Shown here piece after piece: positions 35,295 through 47,757 of a stretch of DNA of 64,000 nt (the stretch's first letter is position 1; every line of letters begins with the position of its first letter). Under the pieces are notes generated by a model. That model saw only the letters and a list, made by a program, of their open reading frames with translations, was not told where the DNA came from and searched no databases. Both the position numbers and the translations under genes were made by a program. Source of the stretch: Hormiphora californensis (Eukaryota; Ctenophora; Tentaculata; Cydippida; Pleurobrachiidae); assembly GCA_020137815.1 (NCBI GenBank), contig CM035360.1, positions 191,001 through 255,000 on the forward strand. Direction: 5' to 3'.

Positions 35295-38200
35295 ATGTCA
35301 ACTGTTACCTCGCAACATCATCTCAACTCCATGGCAACTGTTACCAGGCAACATCATCTCGACTCCATGGCAACTGTTACCAGGCAACATCATCTCAACT
35401 CCATAGCAACTGTTACCATGGCAACTGTTACCTCGCAACATCATCTCAACTCCAAGACAGATGTGAACCTAGTGACGGCACTGGCAGTTATCAACATAAT
35501 AACGTGTTCCCTCACTATCATCCTGTCTTTGTTTGTGTTCGCGTTGTCGTGGAGACGAGTTGTTAGGGACGGGTTAAAGGGATCTCTCTACATGCACATC
35601 ACACTCGTCATCTCAGCTGCTATCTTTCTAGGTATACAATACTACTGATGAAAAAGGAGGTTGAACTCTATTTTCGTTAACGTTTCAATAAAACGCAGGT
35701 GAAAACTTGTGGAACCAGGAGTGTCTCCACTCGATGGTGGGGGAGGACCGGAGCAGCAGCAAGCAGGATTGTATGGACTGGAAACAAGGACGAAACCTTA
35801 TGAACGCTCTCGCGGAGGTAACTAAAGATGCTAATCAATGGTGTCAACAAGTTAGTTGTGTACTATTCAATTTTTAAGAAGTTTTTAATTTTTGAGTTTA
35901 TATTAGAGCTACCCCTAGAATTCTAACGCAAGTGCAATTGTTTTCAGTTTTGAATGATTATGTTCTAACACGCAGCTAACATGTTCTAACACGCAGCTAA
36001 CATGTTCTAACACGCAGCTAACATGTTCTAACACGCAGCTAACATGTTCTAACACGCAGCTAACATGTTCTTACACGCAGCTAACATGTTCTAACACGCA
36101 GCTAACATGTTCTAACACGTAGCTAACATGTTCTAACACGCAGCTAACATGTTCTAACACGCAGCTAACATGTTCTTACACGCAGCTAACATGTTCTAAC
36201 ACGCAGCTAACATGTTCTAACACGTAGCTAACATAGTAACATGTTCTAACACGCAGCTAACATGTTCTAACACGCAGCTAATATGTTCTAACATGTAGCA
36301 CTATCCCAGGCGTTTCAAGTTCTCTTCTTTTGGTTCCGTGCCATGACATTCTACGCTGATCCCATACAAAGAAGTGTGGTGGAGATAGATGATAAACACG
36401 CTTTGATCTTTAACATCGGATGTCTGGTAAGTGTCATGGGGAGAGAAGGGTCGTATCCCTAGCAAACGCTGTCTGGCACCGCGACCCCATCTGGGCATCT
36501 GAGTGCACTGTCGCGAGAATCAAATTTGGGTATGGCGCCGCCATACAGAGCAAACGTGCATACATAGCTATATAAACAACGTTGTTCGACTCTGTTAACG
36601 GAATAGAACAACGTTGTTCATGCAACTAACAGCGTATGTGCGTTTACTATATCGCTGTGAGGGATCGAGCTCCAATCACCATGAGTGTGATCTACCAGCA
36701 CCACAATGTTTTGTTGAGTTAGAAACTTCATGCAGGTGTTGACGCTGTTGTACCCGGCCATCTACACTCTCTACACATTCTCTGATTTCTGGCACGTCCA
36801 CCACTCTGACTCCTACTTGGTTCACAATAATCTCTGCTACCTGAACTACACCAGGACACTCAACAATGGTACGCTATCATCCACCACTCTGACTCCTACA
36901 TGGTTCACAACAATCTCTGCTACCTGAACTACACCCGGCCACTCAACAATGGTAAGCTATCATCCACCACTCTGACTCCTACATGGTTCACAACAATCTC
37001 TGCTACCTAAACTACACCCGGCCACTCAACAATGGTAAGCTATCATCCACCACTCTGACTCCTACACGGTTCACAACAATCTCTGCTACCTGAATTACAC
37101 CCGGCCACTCAACAATGGTAAGCTATCATCCACCACTCTGACTCCTACATGGTTCACAACAATCTCTGCTACCTGAATTACACCAGGCCACTCAACAATG
37201 GTAAGCTATCATCCACCACTCTGACTCCTACATGGTTCACAATAACCTCTGCTACCTGAACTACACCCGGCCACTCAACAATGGTAAGCTATCATCCACC
37301 ACTCTGACTCCTACATGGTTCACAACAATCTCTGCTACCTGAATTACACCCGGCCACTCAACAATGGTAAGCTATCATCCACCACTCTGACTCCTACATG
37401 GTTCACAATAATCTCTGCTACCTGAACTACACCCGGCCACTCAACAATGGTAAGCTATCATCCACCACTCTGACTCCTACATGGTTCACAACAATCTCTG
37501 CTACCTGAACTACACCAGGACACTCAACAATGGTACGCTATCATCCACCACTCTGACTCCTACTTGGTTCACAATAATCTGTGCTACCTGAACTACACCA
37601 GGCCACTCAACAATGGTAAGCTATCATCCACCACTCTGACTCCTACATGGTTCACAATAATCTCTGCTACCTGAACTACACCCGGCCACTCAACAATGGT
37701 AAGCTATCATCCACCACTCTGACTCCTACATGGTTCACAACAATCTCTGCTACCTGAATTACACCCGGCCACTCAACAATGGTAAGCTATCATCCACCAC
37801 TCTGACTCCTACATGGTTCACAACAATCTCTGCTACCTGAATTACACCCGGCCACTCAACAATGGTAAGCTATCATCCACCACTCTGACTCCTACATGGT
37901 TCACAACAATCTCTGCTACCTAAACTACACCAGGACACTCAACAATGGTACGCTATGTGTCATCTAGTTACTTTACATATTGGTTTGTTGAGTTGTTACT
38001 CAACAAATATTGGTGGCATTGACCCCTCATGCGAGCGAGATCGCGCAGCACTGCAGCGACTGAGATTGAGCGAAGCAGAGAGGTAGCAGAGAGGTATAGC
38101 AATGGTACCAAACTCAACAATGGTACGTGTAACTTTACCCTAACAAATTAGGCACATCGCACCCAGCTTGTGTGCGAAATTTCACGCCCCGCTCAACCTG

Positions 38201-41200
38201 TCAGAGCAATGGCCGGGTTTGTGGTGATATAGGCACACGATAGGCAGAGCTTAGTACCATGTGTGTAGAACTACTTTATGAAAGCTTATAAACTAATAAA
38301 ATGCATTATTTCATATCTACCTATATATCATCTTTAAAAAAGCTATAAATTTTCTATCAAAACTTCTTCTTTTTCTTCTCTAGTCACATGATAATATATT
38401 AGTATCCTGCATGTTGTAAAAAACCCCTAAAAAATAGGGGCCAGCCCCTTTCCCAAAACTCTGTGGGAAATTACCCGGGAAAATTTTCCCTTTGGAATTT
38501 TTCCTAACCCCGTGGACTTAAAGTTTTTTTACTTTAAACATAACTACTTTGGAATTAATTTCAATCTAACCAAAATTTAAAAATTTCTTAAAAGGTTTTG
38601 TTAACCCCATTTCCAATTTTCATAATTTTTTTTTCCTTCGCGGGTCACGAAATAATTAGTAGTAGTCCATTTATGACAAGAGGGTAGACTCTTTCACATA
38701 ATGCCAGCAGTTGTTATTTTAACATTGTAATCTCGTCTGGTTCTGTCCACCGTGCTTGCAATGTCGTACAACTCCTCTAGTCTGTACTCCCTACCAAGTC
38801 TTATCCAGGTACCTGGATAAAATTATTTTTGTTAACGCTGGGGCGATCTTCAGAACGATTCCATTTTTCACCAGAGTCCAGGAACCGACCGAATCATGAA
38901 ATACTGGTCCCTGATTGGCTGATAACCAGTCACGTGACCTAAATAACGATTTCTGATTGGTTGTTTACTTGTGTCGGTCGGTTCCTGCCAGAGTCCCTCA
39001 ATAAACAGCTGTATACCTGGAGAGCAATTCCCATCCACTTTTTCAAGTATGGGCTGGCCGTTACTCGCTGGTTTGGTTGTCAAGTTCTTCAACCAAACAC
39101 ACGACATGGTAGAATTTTTACAGATCGCCAAAGCTGCATTCTTGATGGAACTGAACACGATCCTCAAATCTAACTTGGACTTGCCAATTGAAGATCCATT
39201 GCCCCCGAACTGTGCCACAAAGTAGCAGTAATTGTTGCCTTGACGACCACGAACAACCAAAGCCCAGTGTTCAGCATCCTCGCCAAGTGCTAAATTGGAC
39301 GCTATATTCATGAAGTGTCCTCGAAATGCCCTGCAAGCCCATACTGCCTTGTGAGTGAACACTATGTCCCGCAGCTCTCGTGCCCTTTCTTCAGTCAGTT
39401 CTTGGTCCTCTTTTACTAACTCTTCGTAGCGTGTGTCAAAGAATGTTATAACTCCTTGGTACATTGTGTAGACAACCCCTCCAATAGCGACAAGTGTTGT
39501 GCCTATAAACCTTACCAAATCGAAGGTTGCTTGGGCACTTGACATGTTTTACAGCAAGTATATCAGATTCACCAGCTATATAGTTTAGAGAATATAAGAG
39601 TACAAGCAAAGGACGATTATACAGAAACTAGTGAAAGTGCATCCTATAATAGCCGGCCCATGTATTAGATCATCCAGCATTCTAACTCATGTTGTGAGAG
39701 TTTGATGATATATGCAACACACGTCACGAATATATGCAAAAGGGGCAAAAGTGAATAAGGTTAATGTTTTCTGGTTTAAAATCCTTGTTGTAATGTACCT
39801 ACACAATACATATAGGAGCAATGTTTACCCAACTCCAGCCTCCCCTGGAGTCGCTTGACACTGTATGAACAATTCGCAGCCTTCTCCACATTTATGTTCC
39901 CAAATTCAATCTAAAAATCTGATATAACTTGTTGAGTAATACTCCATACACATTACGCACCAGTTACAGATTGAGACCCTAATATCTGGGCACACGTTCC
40001 TGATGGCCGGGCATGCGGAAGGGTCTGTGGGAACCATGCTGCATTGCTGTGCGTCAAGTAAATTGAATAGAAAGTAGAGCTGAACGCACACGTCACTTGC
40101 CTCCCGGCCATGCATCCTTTGATGCCTGGGAACGAATCTGTAACTGGTCCCTTACAGGCATTCACTTCAACCCGGATAAGACGAACATGGCGGTGAACAG
40201 TTCTCTGCAATTTTACCAGCTCCTCCTACACACCCTGGCTGTGCTTATCTTTCTACTGCCGTTCATCAAGTGAGTATAACACACCCTGGCTGTGCTTATC
40301 TTTCTACTGCCGTTCATCAAGTGAGTATAACACACCCTGGCTGTGCTTATCTTTCTACTGCCGTTCATCAAGTGAGTATAACACACCCTGGCTGTGCTTA
40401 TCTTTCTACTGCCGTTCATCAAGTGAGTATAACACACCCTGGCTGTGCTTATCTTTCTACTGCCGTTCATCAAGTGAGTATAACACACCCTGGCTGTGCT
40501 TATCTTTCTACTGCCGTTCATCAAGTGAGTATAACACACCCTGGCTGTGCTTATCTTTCTACTGCCGTTCATCAAGTGAGTATAACACACCCTGGCTGTG
40601 CTTATCTTTCTACTGCCGTTCATCAAGTGAGTATAACACACCCTGGCTGTGCTTATCTTTCTACTGCCGTTCATCAAGTGAGTATAACACACCCTGGCTG
40701 TGTTTATCTTTCTACTGCCGTTCATCAAGTGAGTATAACACACCCTGGCTGTGCTTATCTTTCTACTGCCGTTCATCAAGTGAGTATAACACATCCTGGC
40801 TGTGCTTATCTTTCTACTTCCGTTCATCAAGTGAGTAGAGCTAAAGATATAATTCAAGATATATTAAAGATTATAATAATAATATTATATGTCTATGGGG
40901 GAAACAGTCGTGCGTGAACCTCATATCACTATCAGGTTCAGGGCACGGCTATTTTTCACTGACACCTGACATCTCAGGTATATAGTGACAGCTAATCCCT
41001 TAAATCTCAAGGAATAGTCGTTACTCAGTGGAGAATAACCGTGGCCACTAGCCTGTACCTGACGTTCAGGCACGACTGTTTCCCCCATTTAATCCATTCG
41101 GTGTGATTTGCCCCTCACAGGGCTAGAGCTGCAGTTAACTGGCACTGAGAGGACGTGATTTGCCCCTCACAGGGCTAGAGCTGCAGTTAACTGGCACTGA

Positions 41201-42006
41201 GAGGACGTGATTTGCCCCTCACAGGGCTAGAGCTGCAGTTAACTGGCACTGAGAGGACGTGATTCGCCCCTCACAGGGCTAGAGCTGCAGTTAACTGGCA
41301 CTGAGAGGATGTGATTCGCCCCTCACAGGGCTAGAGCTGCAGTTAACTGGCACTGAGAGGACGTGATTTGCCCCTCACAGGGCTAGAGCTGCAGTTAACT
41401 GGCACTGAGAGGACGTGATCTGACCGATCTGCGGTTACTTTATAGAAATATACAAACACAATTATAAAAGCATTTGGTCTCGAGTTGGCATTTAGGATTC
41501 ACTTTACAGGATTGAGGATAATAGTAGCTCTAAATTCTAAATTCTAACCATACTAGCACACCCATTGGGTGCGCCTCAAGTAAGGGCTTTTTGATAACCC
41601 ACTCCTTATGAAGGAGCAGTCTGTCGCTTAGATACCGCCTAACGAACGGCCACTTCGACGTTCATCTCCAAATTATAATAGAGATTTTTTCCACGACAGG
41701 ATCCACGGGACGGTGTCAAGCAATCTTTCCAAATCCATCGCAAAGTTATTCCGCAAGATGGTCGTCATCACTGCTACCATATTCTTCATCAACCTTCTCA
41801 CTTGGATCCTCGCCAAGTTATGTGCCCCCTACCTCCTCATCTCCAAGTTTCTCCTCGATGGTATTGGCGATGTTAGGGTGGAGGTTACCATGGTCTTAGC
41901 TGTGATTTCACTTCCTGGCCTCTCTCGCTGGTTGTGTATGTTTAGAGGGGGAGGTGGTGGTGGTGGGGGAGGTGGTGGACTGTGCACTGAAACCACGGCT
42001 CCCTGA
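35295..42006 (+). CDS. multi-exon 7TM receptor-like gene, glycine-rich C-terminus
   Basis: Exons joined by phase: 35295-35631 (5' limit uncertain), 35699-35817 (or to 35850, same phase), 36310-36426, 36736-36868, 40158-40269 and 41700-42006. Hydrophobic segments in order: TM1 VTALAVINIITCSLTIILSL, TM2 YMHITLVISAAIFLG, TM3 AFQVLFFWFRAMTFYADP, TM4 FNIGCLVLTLLYPAIYTLY, TM5 LLLHTLAVLIFLLPFIK, TM6 VVITATIFFINLLTWILAKL, TM7 TMVLAVISLPGLSRWL. The longer exon 2 adds a cysteine at the TM3 start. No DRY or NPxxY is clear; class A, B or another 7TM family cannot be decided. The N-terminus comes from a 36-bp repeat (STVTSQHHLNSMA). The last exon runs into GGT/GGG repeats, adding about 11 glycines, then LCTETTAP. 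Several introns contain arrays of the exon-donor junction. A minus-strand gene is nested in the fourth intron. Confidence 0.68.
35297..35455 (+). repeat. 36-bp repeat at the 7TM gene N-terminus
   Basis: Four to five imperfect units of ATGGCAACTGTTACCAGGCA followed by ACATCATCTCAACTCC. All are in frame with the TM1 exon. Confidence 0.85.
35967..36297 (+). repeat. 21-bp tandem array before a 7TM exon
   Basis: About 15 units of CATGTTCTAACACGCAGCTA plus A. It ends 13 bp before exon 36310-36426 and includes CAG acceptor-like trinucleotides. Confidence 0.92.
36469..36548. mobile_element. hAT-like MITE family B, copy 2 (80 bp)
   Basis: CTGTCTGGCACCGCGACC at one end and GGCGCCGCCATACAG at the other. 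Perfect 8-bp duplication AGCAAACG at 36461-36468 and 36549-36556. Intronic. Confidence 0.88.
36796..37955 (+). repeat. 83-bp array repeating a 7TM exon end and splice donor
   Basis: 14 units. The first is the last 73 bp of exon 36736-36868 (TCCACCACTCTGACTCCTAC ... CTCAACAATG) plus the donor GTACGC; the rest lie in the intron, most with the stronger donor GTAAGC. Reading past the first donor reaches TGA in the next unit. Confidence 0.94.
38000..38867. other. intronic sequence, nothing recognised
   Basis: AT-rich with homopolymer runs at 38330-38640 that look like lower-quality consensus. A TTGTTGAG/ACTCAACAAA short palindrome occurs at 37988-38008. Confidence 0.45.
38868..39545 (-). CDS. unknown 225-aa protein, one N-terminal membrane segment, MITE-derived tail
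   Basis: Single exon nested in the 7TM gene intron on the opposite strand. MSSAQATFDLVRFI is followed by a hydrophobic segment at about residues 14-36 (GTTLVAIGGVVYTMYQGVIT), then an acidic stretch rich in E, and a compact domain with EHWALVVRGRQGNNYCYFVA and six cysteines. The HWALVVRG block recalls papain-fold hydrolases, but this is not enough for a call. The ancestral frame would stop directly after IEGLW; insertion of a 109-bp MITE with 8-bp duplication adds 39 codons (from QEPTDTSKQPIRNRYLG) and restores GLW before the same stop. Length without insertion: 186 aa. Confidence 0.65.
   Translation of the reverse strand: MSSAQATFDLVRFIGTTLVAIGGVVYTMYQGVITFFDTRYEELVKEDQELTEERARELRDIVFTHKAVWACRAFRGHFMNIASNLALGEDAEHWALVVRGRQGNNYCYFVAQFGGNGSSIGKSKLDLRIVFSSIKNAALAICKNSTMSCVWLKNLTTKPASNGQPILEKVDGNCSPGIQLFIEGLWQEPTDTSKQPIRNRYLGHVTGYQPIRDQYFMIRSVPGLW
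38879..38987 (-). mobile_element. hAT-like MITE family A, copy 6 (full, 109 bp)
   Basis: Ends CAGGAACCGACCGAA and TCGGTCGGTTCCTG. Perfect 8-bp target duplication CCAGAGTC at 38871-38878 and 38988-38995. Inserted in frame in the last codons of the 225-aa gene. Confidence 0.93.
39600..40157. other. intronic sequence, nothing recognised
   Basis: Short open frames only, without domain or splice-phase support. Confidence 0.45.
40228..40837 (+). repeat. 51-bp array repeating a 7TM exon end and splice donor
   Basis: 12 units of ACACACCCTGGCTGTGCTTA, TCTTTCTACTGCCGTTCATCAA and GTGAGTATA. The first is the true end of exon 40158-40269 (TM5, LAVLIFLLPFIK) with donor GTGAGT; the others lie in the intron. 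The 214-codon open frames on both strands are by-products of a period divisible by 3. Confidence 0.95.
40895..41091. mobile_element. MITE family E
   Basis: Inverted ends ATGGGGGAAACAGTCGTGC and GCACGACTGTTTCCCCCAT. The interior has paired CACTGA/TCAGTG and AGGTT/AACCT blocks. A shorter relative lies in calmodulin intron 1. Confidence 0.78.
41103..41419 (+). repeat. 52-bp tandem array, six copies
   Basis: Units of GTGATTTGCCCCTCACAGGG then CTAGAGCTGCAGTTAACTGG and CACTGAGAGGAC, in the last intron of the 7TM gene. Confidence 0.93.
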
Positions 42007-43022
42007 AGAACTGGTTGTGTATGTTTAGAGGGGGAGGTGGTGGGGGAGGGGGTGGGGGAGGTGGTGGTGGGGGAGGTGGTGGTGGTGGTGGTTCGGGTGG
42101 ACTGTGTATGTTTAGAGGGGGAGGTGGTGGGGGAGGGGGTGGGGGAGGTGGTGGTGGGGGAGGTGGTGGTGGTGGTGGTTCGGGTGGACTGTGTATGTTT
42201 AGAGGGGAGGTGGTGGGGGAGGGGTGGGGGAGGTGGTGGTGGGGGAGGTGGTGGTTCGGGTGGACTGTGTATGTTTAGAGGGGGAGGTGGTGGGGGAGGG
42301 GGTGGGGGAGGTGGTGGTGGTTCGGGTGGACTGTGTATGTTTAGAGGGGGAGGGGGTGGGGGAGGTGGTGGGGGAGGAGGTGGAGGAGGGGGAGGTGGTG
42401 GTGGTTCGGGTGTGTATGTTTAGAGGGGGAGGTGGTGGTGGTTCGGGTGGACTGTTCACTGTTTAGAGGGGGAGGTGGTGGGGGTGGTTCGGGTGGACGT
42501 GGTTTGGGAGGGGGGTGGGGGTGGGGGGAGGTTTGGGGGGGAGGGGGTGGGGGAGGGGGTGGGGGGGAGGTGGGGTTTTTGGGGTGGTTCGGGTGTGTAT
42601 TTTGGGGGGTTGGGGGTTTTATTTTGGGGGGGGAGTGGTGGTTCGGGTGGACGTTATTTAGAGGGGGGGTGGTGGGGGGGGCGGGGGACTTGGGTTTTTC
42701 GGGGGGGAGTTTTGGGGGAGGGGGGGGGAGGTGGGGGGGGGGGGTTAGGAGGGGGGGGGGGGGTGGTGGTTCGGGTGTTTATGTTTAGAGGGGGGGGTGG
42801 GGTGGTGGCGGTTTTTTTGGGGGGGGTGTGGGGGGTTCGGGTGGCTGTTATGTTTAGAGGGGAGGGTGGGGGGGTGGTGGGGGAGTGGGGGGGGGGTGGT
42901 GGGGGTTTGGGGGGTTTTTGGGGGGGGGTGGGGAAAGGGGGAGTGGTGGGGGAGGTTTGGGGGGGGGGGGTGGTTGGGGATTTTGGGGGGGGGTTTGGGG
43001 GGGGGGTTTGGGTGTGTAGTTT

Positions 43023-43054
<32 letters not shown>

Positions 43055-43081
43055 TGGGGGGGGGGGGGGGGGTGGGGGGTT
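41945..43081 (+). repeat. G-rich array (GGT/GGGGGA) extending the 7TM last exon
   Basis: Units restart with TGTGTATGTTTAGAGGGGGA, which is the exon end encoding LCMFRG, then variable GGTGGTGGGGGAGG blocks. From about 42500 the sequence decays into long G and T runs and meets the N gap. Potential G-quadruplex DNA; glycine-rich open frames are repeat products. Confidence 0.9.
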
Positions 43082-43181
43082 NNNNNNNNNNNNNNNNNNN
43101 NNNNNNNNNNNNNNNNNNNNNNNNNNNNNNNNNNNNNNNNNNNNNNNNNNNNNNNNNNNNNNNNNNNNNNNNNNNNNNNNN
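43082..43181. other. assembly gap, 100 N
   Basis: Exactly 100 N, the usual size for a gap of unknown length. G homopolymers on the left and GA/CT repeats on the right probably blocked assembly. Confidence 0.99.
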
Positions 43182-44957
<1,776 letters not shown>

Positions 44958-44979
44958 CTCCCCTCCTCTCTCACACACC

Positions 44980-45654
44980 ATGTCTCACGGTCTTACAGAC
45001 GAACAGGTCAACGAATTCAAAGAGGCCTTCAGCCTGTTCGATAAGGATAACGATGGTAAGTTATATCAGCTTGCCATGGCTATAACAAGTGTTTTAAAAG
45101 AAACAGAGTGGACATTGGGGAAAACAGCCCTGAGATTTAAGGGAATAGCCGTCACTGAAACCTGAGGTTCATGCCACGGTTCATGGAAACGGTTGTTTCC
45201 CCCCATTGTCTGAGTTTCATTCCTATAATTATACGCTAGTTGTTTCATCTGAGAACCATTTTCCAGGCACCATCACGACAACCGAGTTGGGAACAGTTAT
45301 GAAGTCTCTAGGACAGAACCCCAGCGACTCTGATCTCCAGGACATGATCAATGAGGTAATTTGAACATCATCATTGCTGTCATTTCAAAGATTCATCATT
45401 GCCTGTCTAGGTCTCTCTCAAATTATGTATTGTGAGCCATGTTCTTCTCCATTGAAAATGGACCATTGTAATTACCAGTGCGTTTTAACTGCAACTTTGG
45501 TGTGTTTTAACTGCAACTTGGTGTGTTTCAACTTGACATGCTTTAGGTTGATGCTGACGGTAACGGTACCATCGATTTCCCTGAGTTCTTGACCATGATG
45601 ACCAAACACATGAAGGAGAGCGATAACGACCAGGAATTGAAGGAAGCTTTCAAG
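44980..45654 (+). CDS. calmodulin, constitutive N-lobe exons
   Basis: Exons 44980-45055, 45267-45355 and 45547-45654 (91 codons). They encode [22 protein letters not shown]-hand 1 loop DKDNDGTITTTE, EF-hand 2 loop [12 protein letters not shown], and the central helix [20 protein letters not shown]. Both loops keep ligands at positions 1, 3, 5 and 12, so they should bind calcium. A 5' UTR intron ends at TCCATAG (44957). Exon 45547-45654 ends in phase 0 with donor GTATGT, and three C-lobe exons downstream begin in phase 0. Calmodulin is the cytosolic calcium sensor that binds many kinases, phosphatases and channels. Introns contain a family E MITE (45113-45208) and a run of GTACATAAT repeats (45685-45755). 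Confidence 0.93.
45113..45208. mobile_element. MITE family E, short diverged copy
   Basis: CATTGGGGAAAACAGCC at one end and GGTTGTTTCCCCCCATTG at the other, in calmodulin intron 1. Related to 40895-41091. Confidence 0.6.
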
Positions 45655-46574
45655 GTATGTACAATTCTATAACACACGGGGACAATGTACATAATGTACA
45701 TAATGTACACAATGTACACAATGTACATAATGTACATAATGTACACAATGTACATAATAATCTCAGGAAATTCCTGAGAGTCCTCATGGATCTTGTTGTG
45801 GTCTACGCTGCAGTCCCCTTATAGGGCCTACAGCAAAATACAAGTGCTCACTAGGGGACTGCAGCGCATGCCAAGGGATCTTGATGTTTCTATTTTGCTT
45901 GCAGGCAAAAAGAAAGATCATTGGTCAATTTATTAAAAATTGTTGACTCCTATAATAGTTTTGATGAAATATTTGACTAGCTAATTAGTTGAACTTTTCT
46001 TCAAATTAAAACATACGAGCAGTATATCTTGCTACAGTATACGTGTTATTGCATCTTTTACAAGTACCCAATTGTGACAAACATGTATAAGTCTGACTCG
46101 AGAGAGACATGATCTGTGTGGCGACCCAGTTTTGATTCTTCTTGCAATCAGATATCGGGTCTCGCGGCGCCACTGCAGATTTGAGAGAAATGTGTTGTGA
46201 CCGTGAGCGTGAAGCTACTTTTCCGTTGTGCTAGTGCAGCTGCTGTTTTATATTTCATTGCTGAGTTCTTATTATAATCATCAAAATATAAATTACATGT
46301 GATCTTATATTTAATTGCACACACTCACACATGAAACCAATGTGAACCTCTTTTGGAGAGCTAAAGATCAAGAACACACGTACACACACACACAGAGAGT
46401 AGTGTTATAATATTGTGAAGCATGCAGTGTATTGCATGACGGATGGTGATGATGGTGAAGCAATCGGCTAATGGTTGTACGTTGCCATAGCAACCGCGTG
46501 GCATGGTTGCCCATAGCAACAACGCATGTTCAGCATCCCTCCCCACATGATTGACATTGTGGAGTGCACTACAG

Positions 46575-46754
46575 GTATTCGACACTGACGGCAGTGGTAA
46601 AATCAGCGCTATGGAACTCAAGAAGGTGATGGCCAACCTGGGAGAGAACCTTACTGACGAGGAGATTGATGAGATGATCAGGGAAGCCGACACGGACGGG
46701 GATGGCGAGGTGGATTATGATGAATTTGTGAAAATGATGAGCAGTCAAAAGTAG
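46575..46754 (+). CDS. calmodulin C-lobe terminal exon A
   Basis: Acceptor CACTACAG, phase 0. Encodes EF-hand 3 loop [14 protein letters not shown]-hand 4 loop [12 protein letters not shown] and ends FVKMMSSQK, stop. With the N-lobe it makes 150 residues, the normal calmodulin length (149). All calcium-ligand positions are filled. A possible poly(A) signal AATAAA lies at 47131. Nearest to the N-lobe, hence the likely default exon. Confidence 0.9.
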   Translation, partial: VFDTDGSGKISAMELKKVMANLGENLTDEEIDEMIREADTDGDGEVDYDEFVKMMSSQK

Positions 46755-46964
46755 AGAGGAGATCTGATATATATCTGGGGACTGTAGCTGCAACACTTAG
46801 TGTAATAATATATTGTGTGACTGTGATCATATATTGCGAGGCGCTGAACTTCAGAAACTTGATGGCCCGCGTTTCTCTGATTTTCTCTGACACACAAAAG
46901 AGGGGGATGCTCAGATCCCTGCTACACACGCTATCAATTCACACACGGAGATATATTGGAGAAG

Positions 46965-47006
46965 CTTGTTGAGTAAGGGGGACACTCTTCCCCCTTACTC
47001 AACAAG
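46965..47006. mobile_element. mini-palindrome family, best copy
   Basis: CTTGTTGAGTAAGGGGG, 8 bases, then the exact inverse, in the 3' region of calmodulin exon A. Relatives: about 650-676 (half), 17441-17471, 31868-31890, 37988-38008, 47765-47792 (part), 47950-47971 (part) and 55577-55634. Confidence 0.7.
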
Positions 47007-47603
47007 GAGAAGCTGTTCTATGATATTGTTTCCACATGTGCTGTTATGAACAATACAAGTTTCCACGTGGTCATACTTATAAAAATGCTGATATGTACAT
47101 AAATTATATGTATAAATATACTCATTTTAAAATAAACTTAACCATGCTAAAAATGCTTGATTTTTTCCTTTGCTGAGCTGTAGCTAATTAACGATCTGCC
47201 TGCAAGAGAGAGTATGATATTGTGAATGCTGCATGATACGCAAGAAGCACGATGCTGCGTGTTAGTAACACACGTCGCGTGTTACCTTGGTAACAGTAAG
47301 AATGTGTAAGATGCTGCCGCCGCTGCTGCTGCTGCTCCAGTATACTGAAACAATGCTCCCATTGAGTGCTGCATGCGAGACAGAGAGAGAAAGGACGGCC
47401 TGCTCAACGCTCCTGTGTGAAAAGCTGCGTAAAACCCGTGTGTGAGGGAGAGAGAGCTACAGAGAGAGCTACAGCGATTGTAAGGTGTGAGCATGGACAC
47501 AGGACATCTGACTGAAGACGTGTGAGAACCCATTATACTCAACTGAAGACACACTGCTGTGAGTACCCTCCTGACAAATATACTCTGGAACTGACTTCAA
47601 CAG

Positions 47604-47757
47604 ATAAGACACCACTTGATAAGACACCACCAGATAAGACACCACCAGATAAGACACCACCAGATAAGACACCACTAGATAAGACACCACCAGATAAGAC
47701 ACCACCAGATAAGACACCACCAGATAAGACACCACCAGATAAGACACCACTTGACTA
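47604..47757 (+). repeat. 15-bp tandem array
   Basis: About ten units of GATAAGACACCACCA between C-lobe exons A and B. DKTPP open frames are repeat products. Confidence 0.93.

Noticed and set aside
40270-40917. 215-codon ORFs on both strands
   Set aside because: By-products of the 51-bp array carrying the 7TM exon end; the true reading is the TM5 exon followed by GTGAGT.
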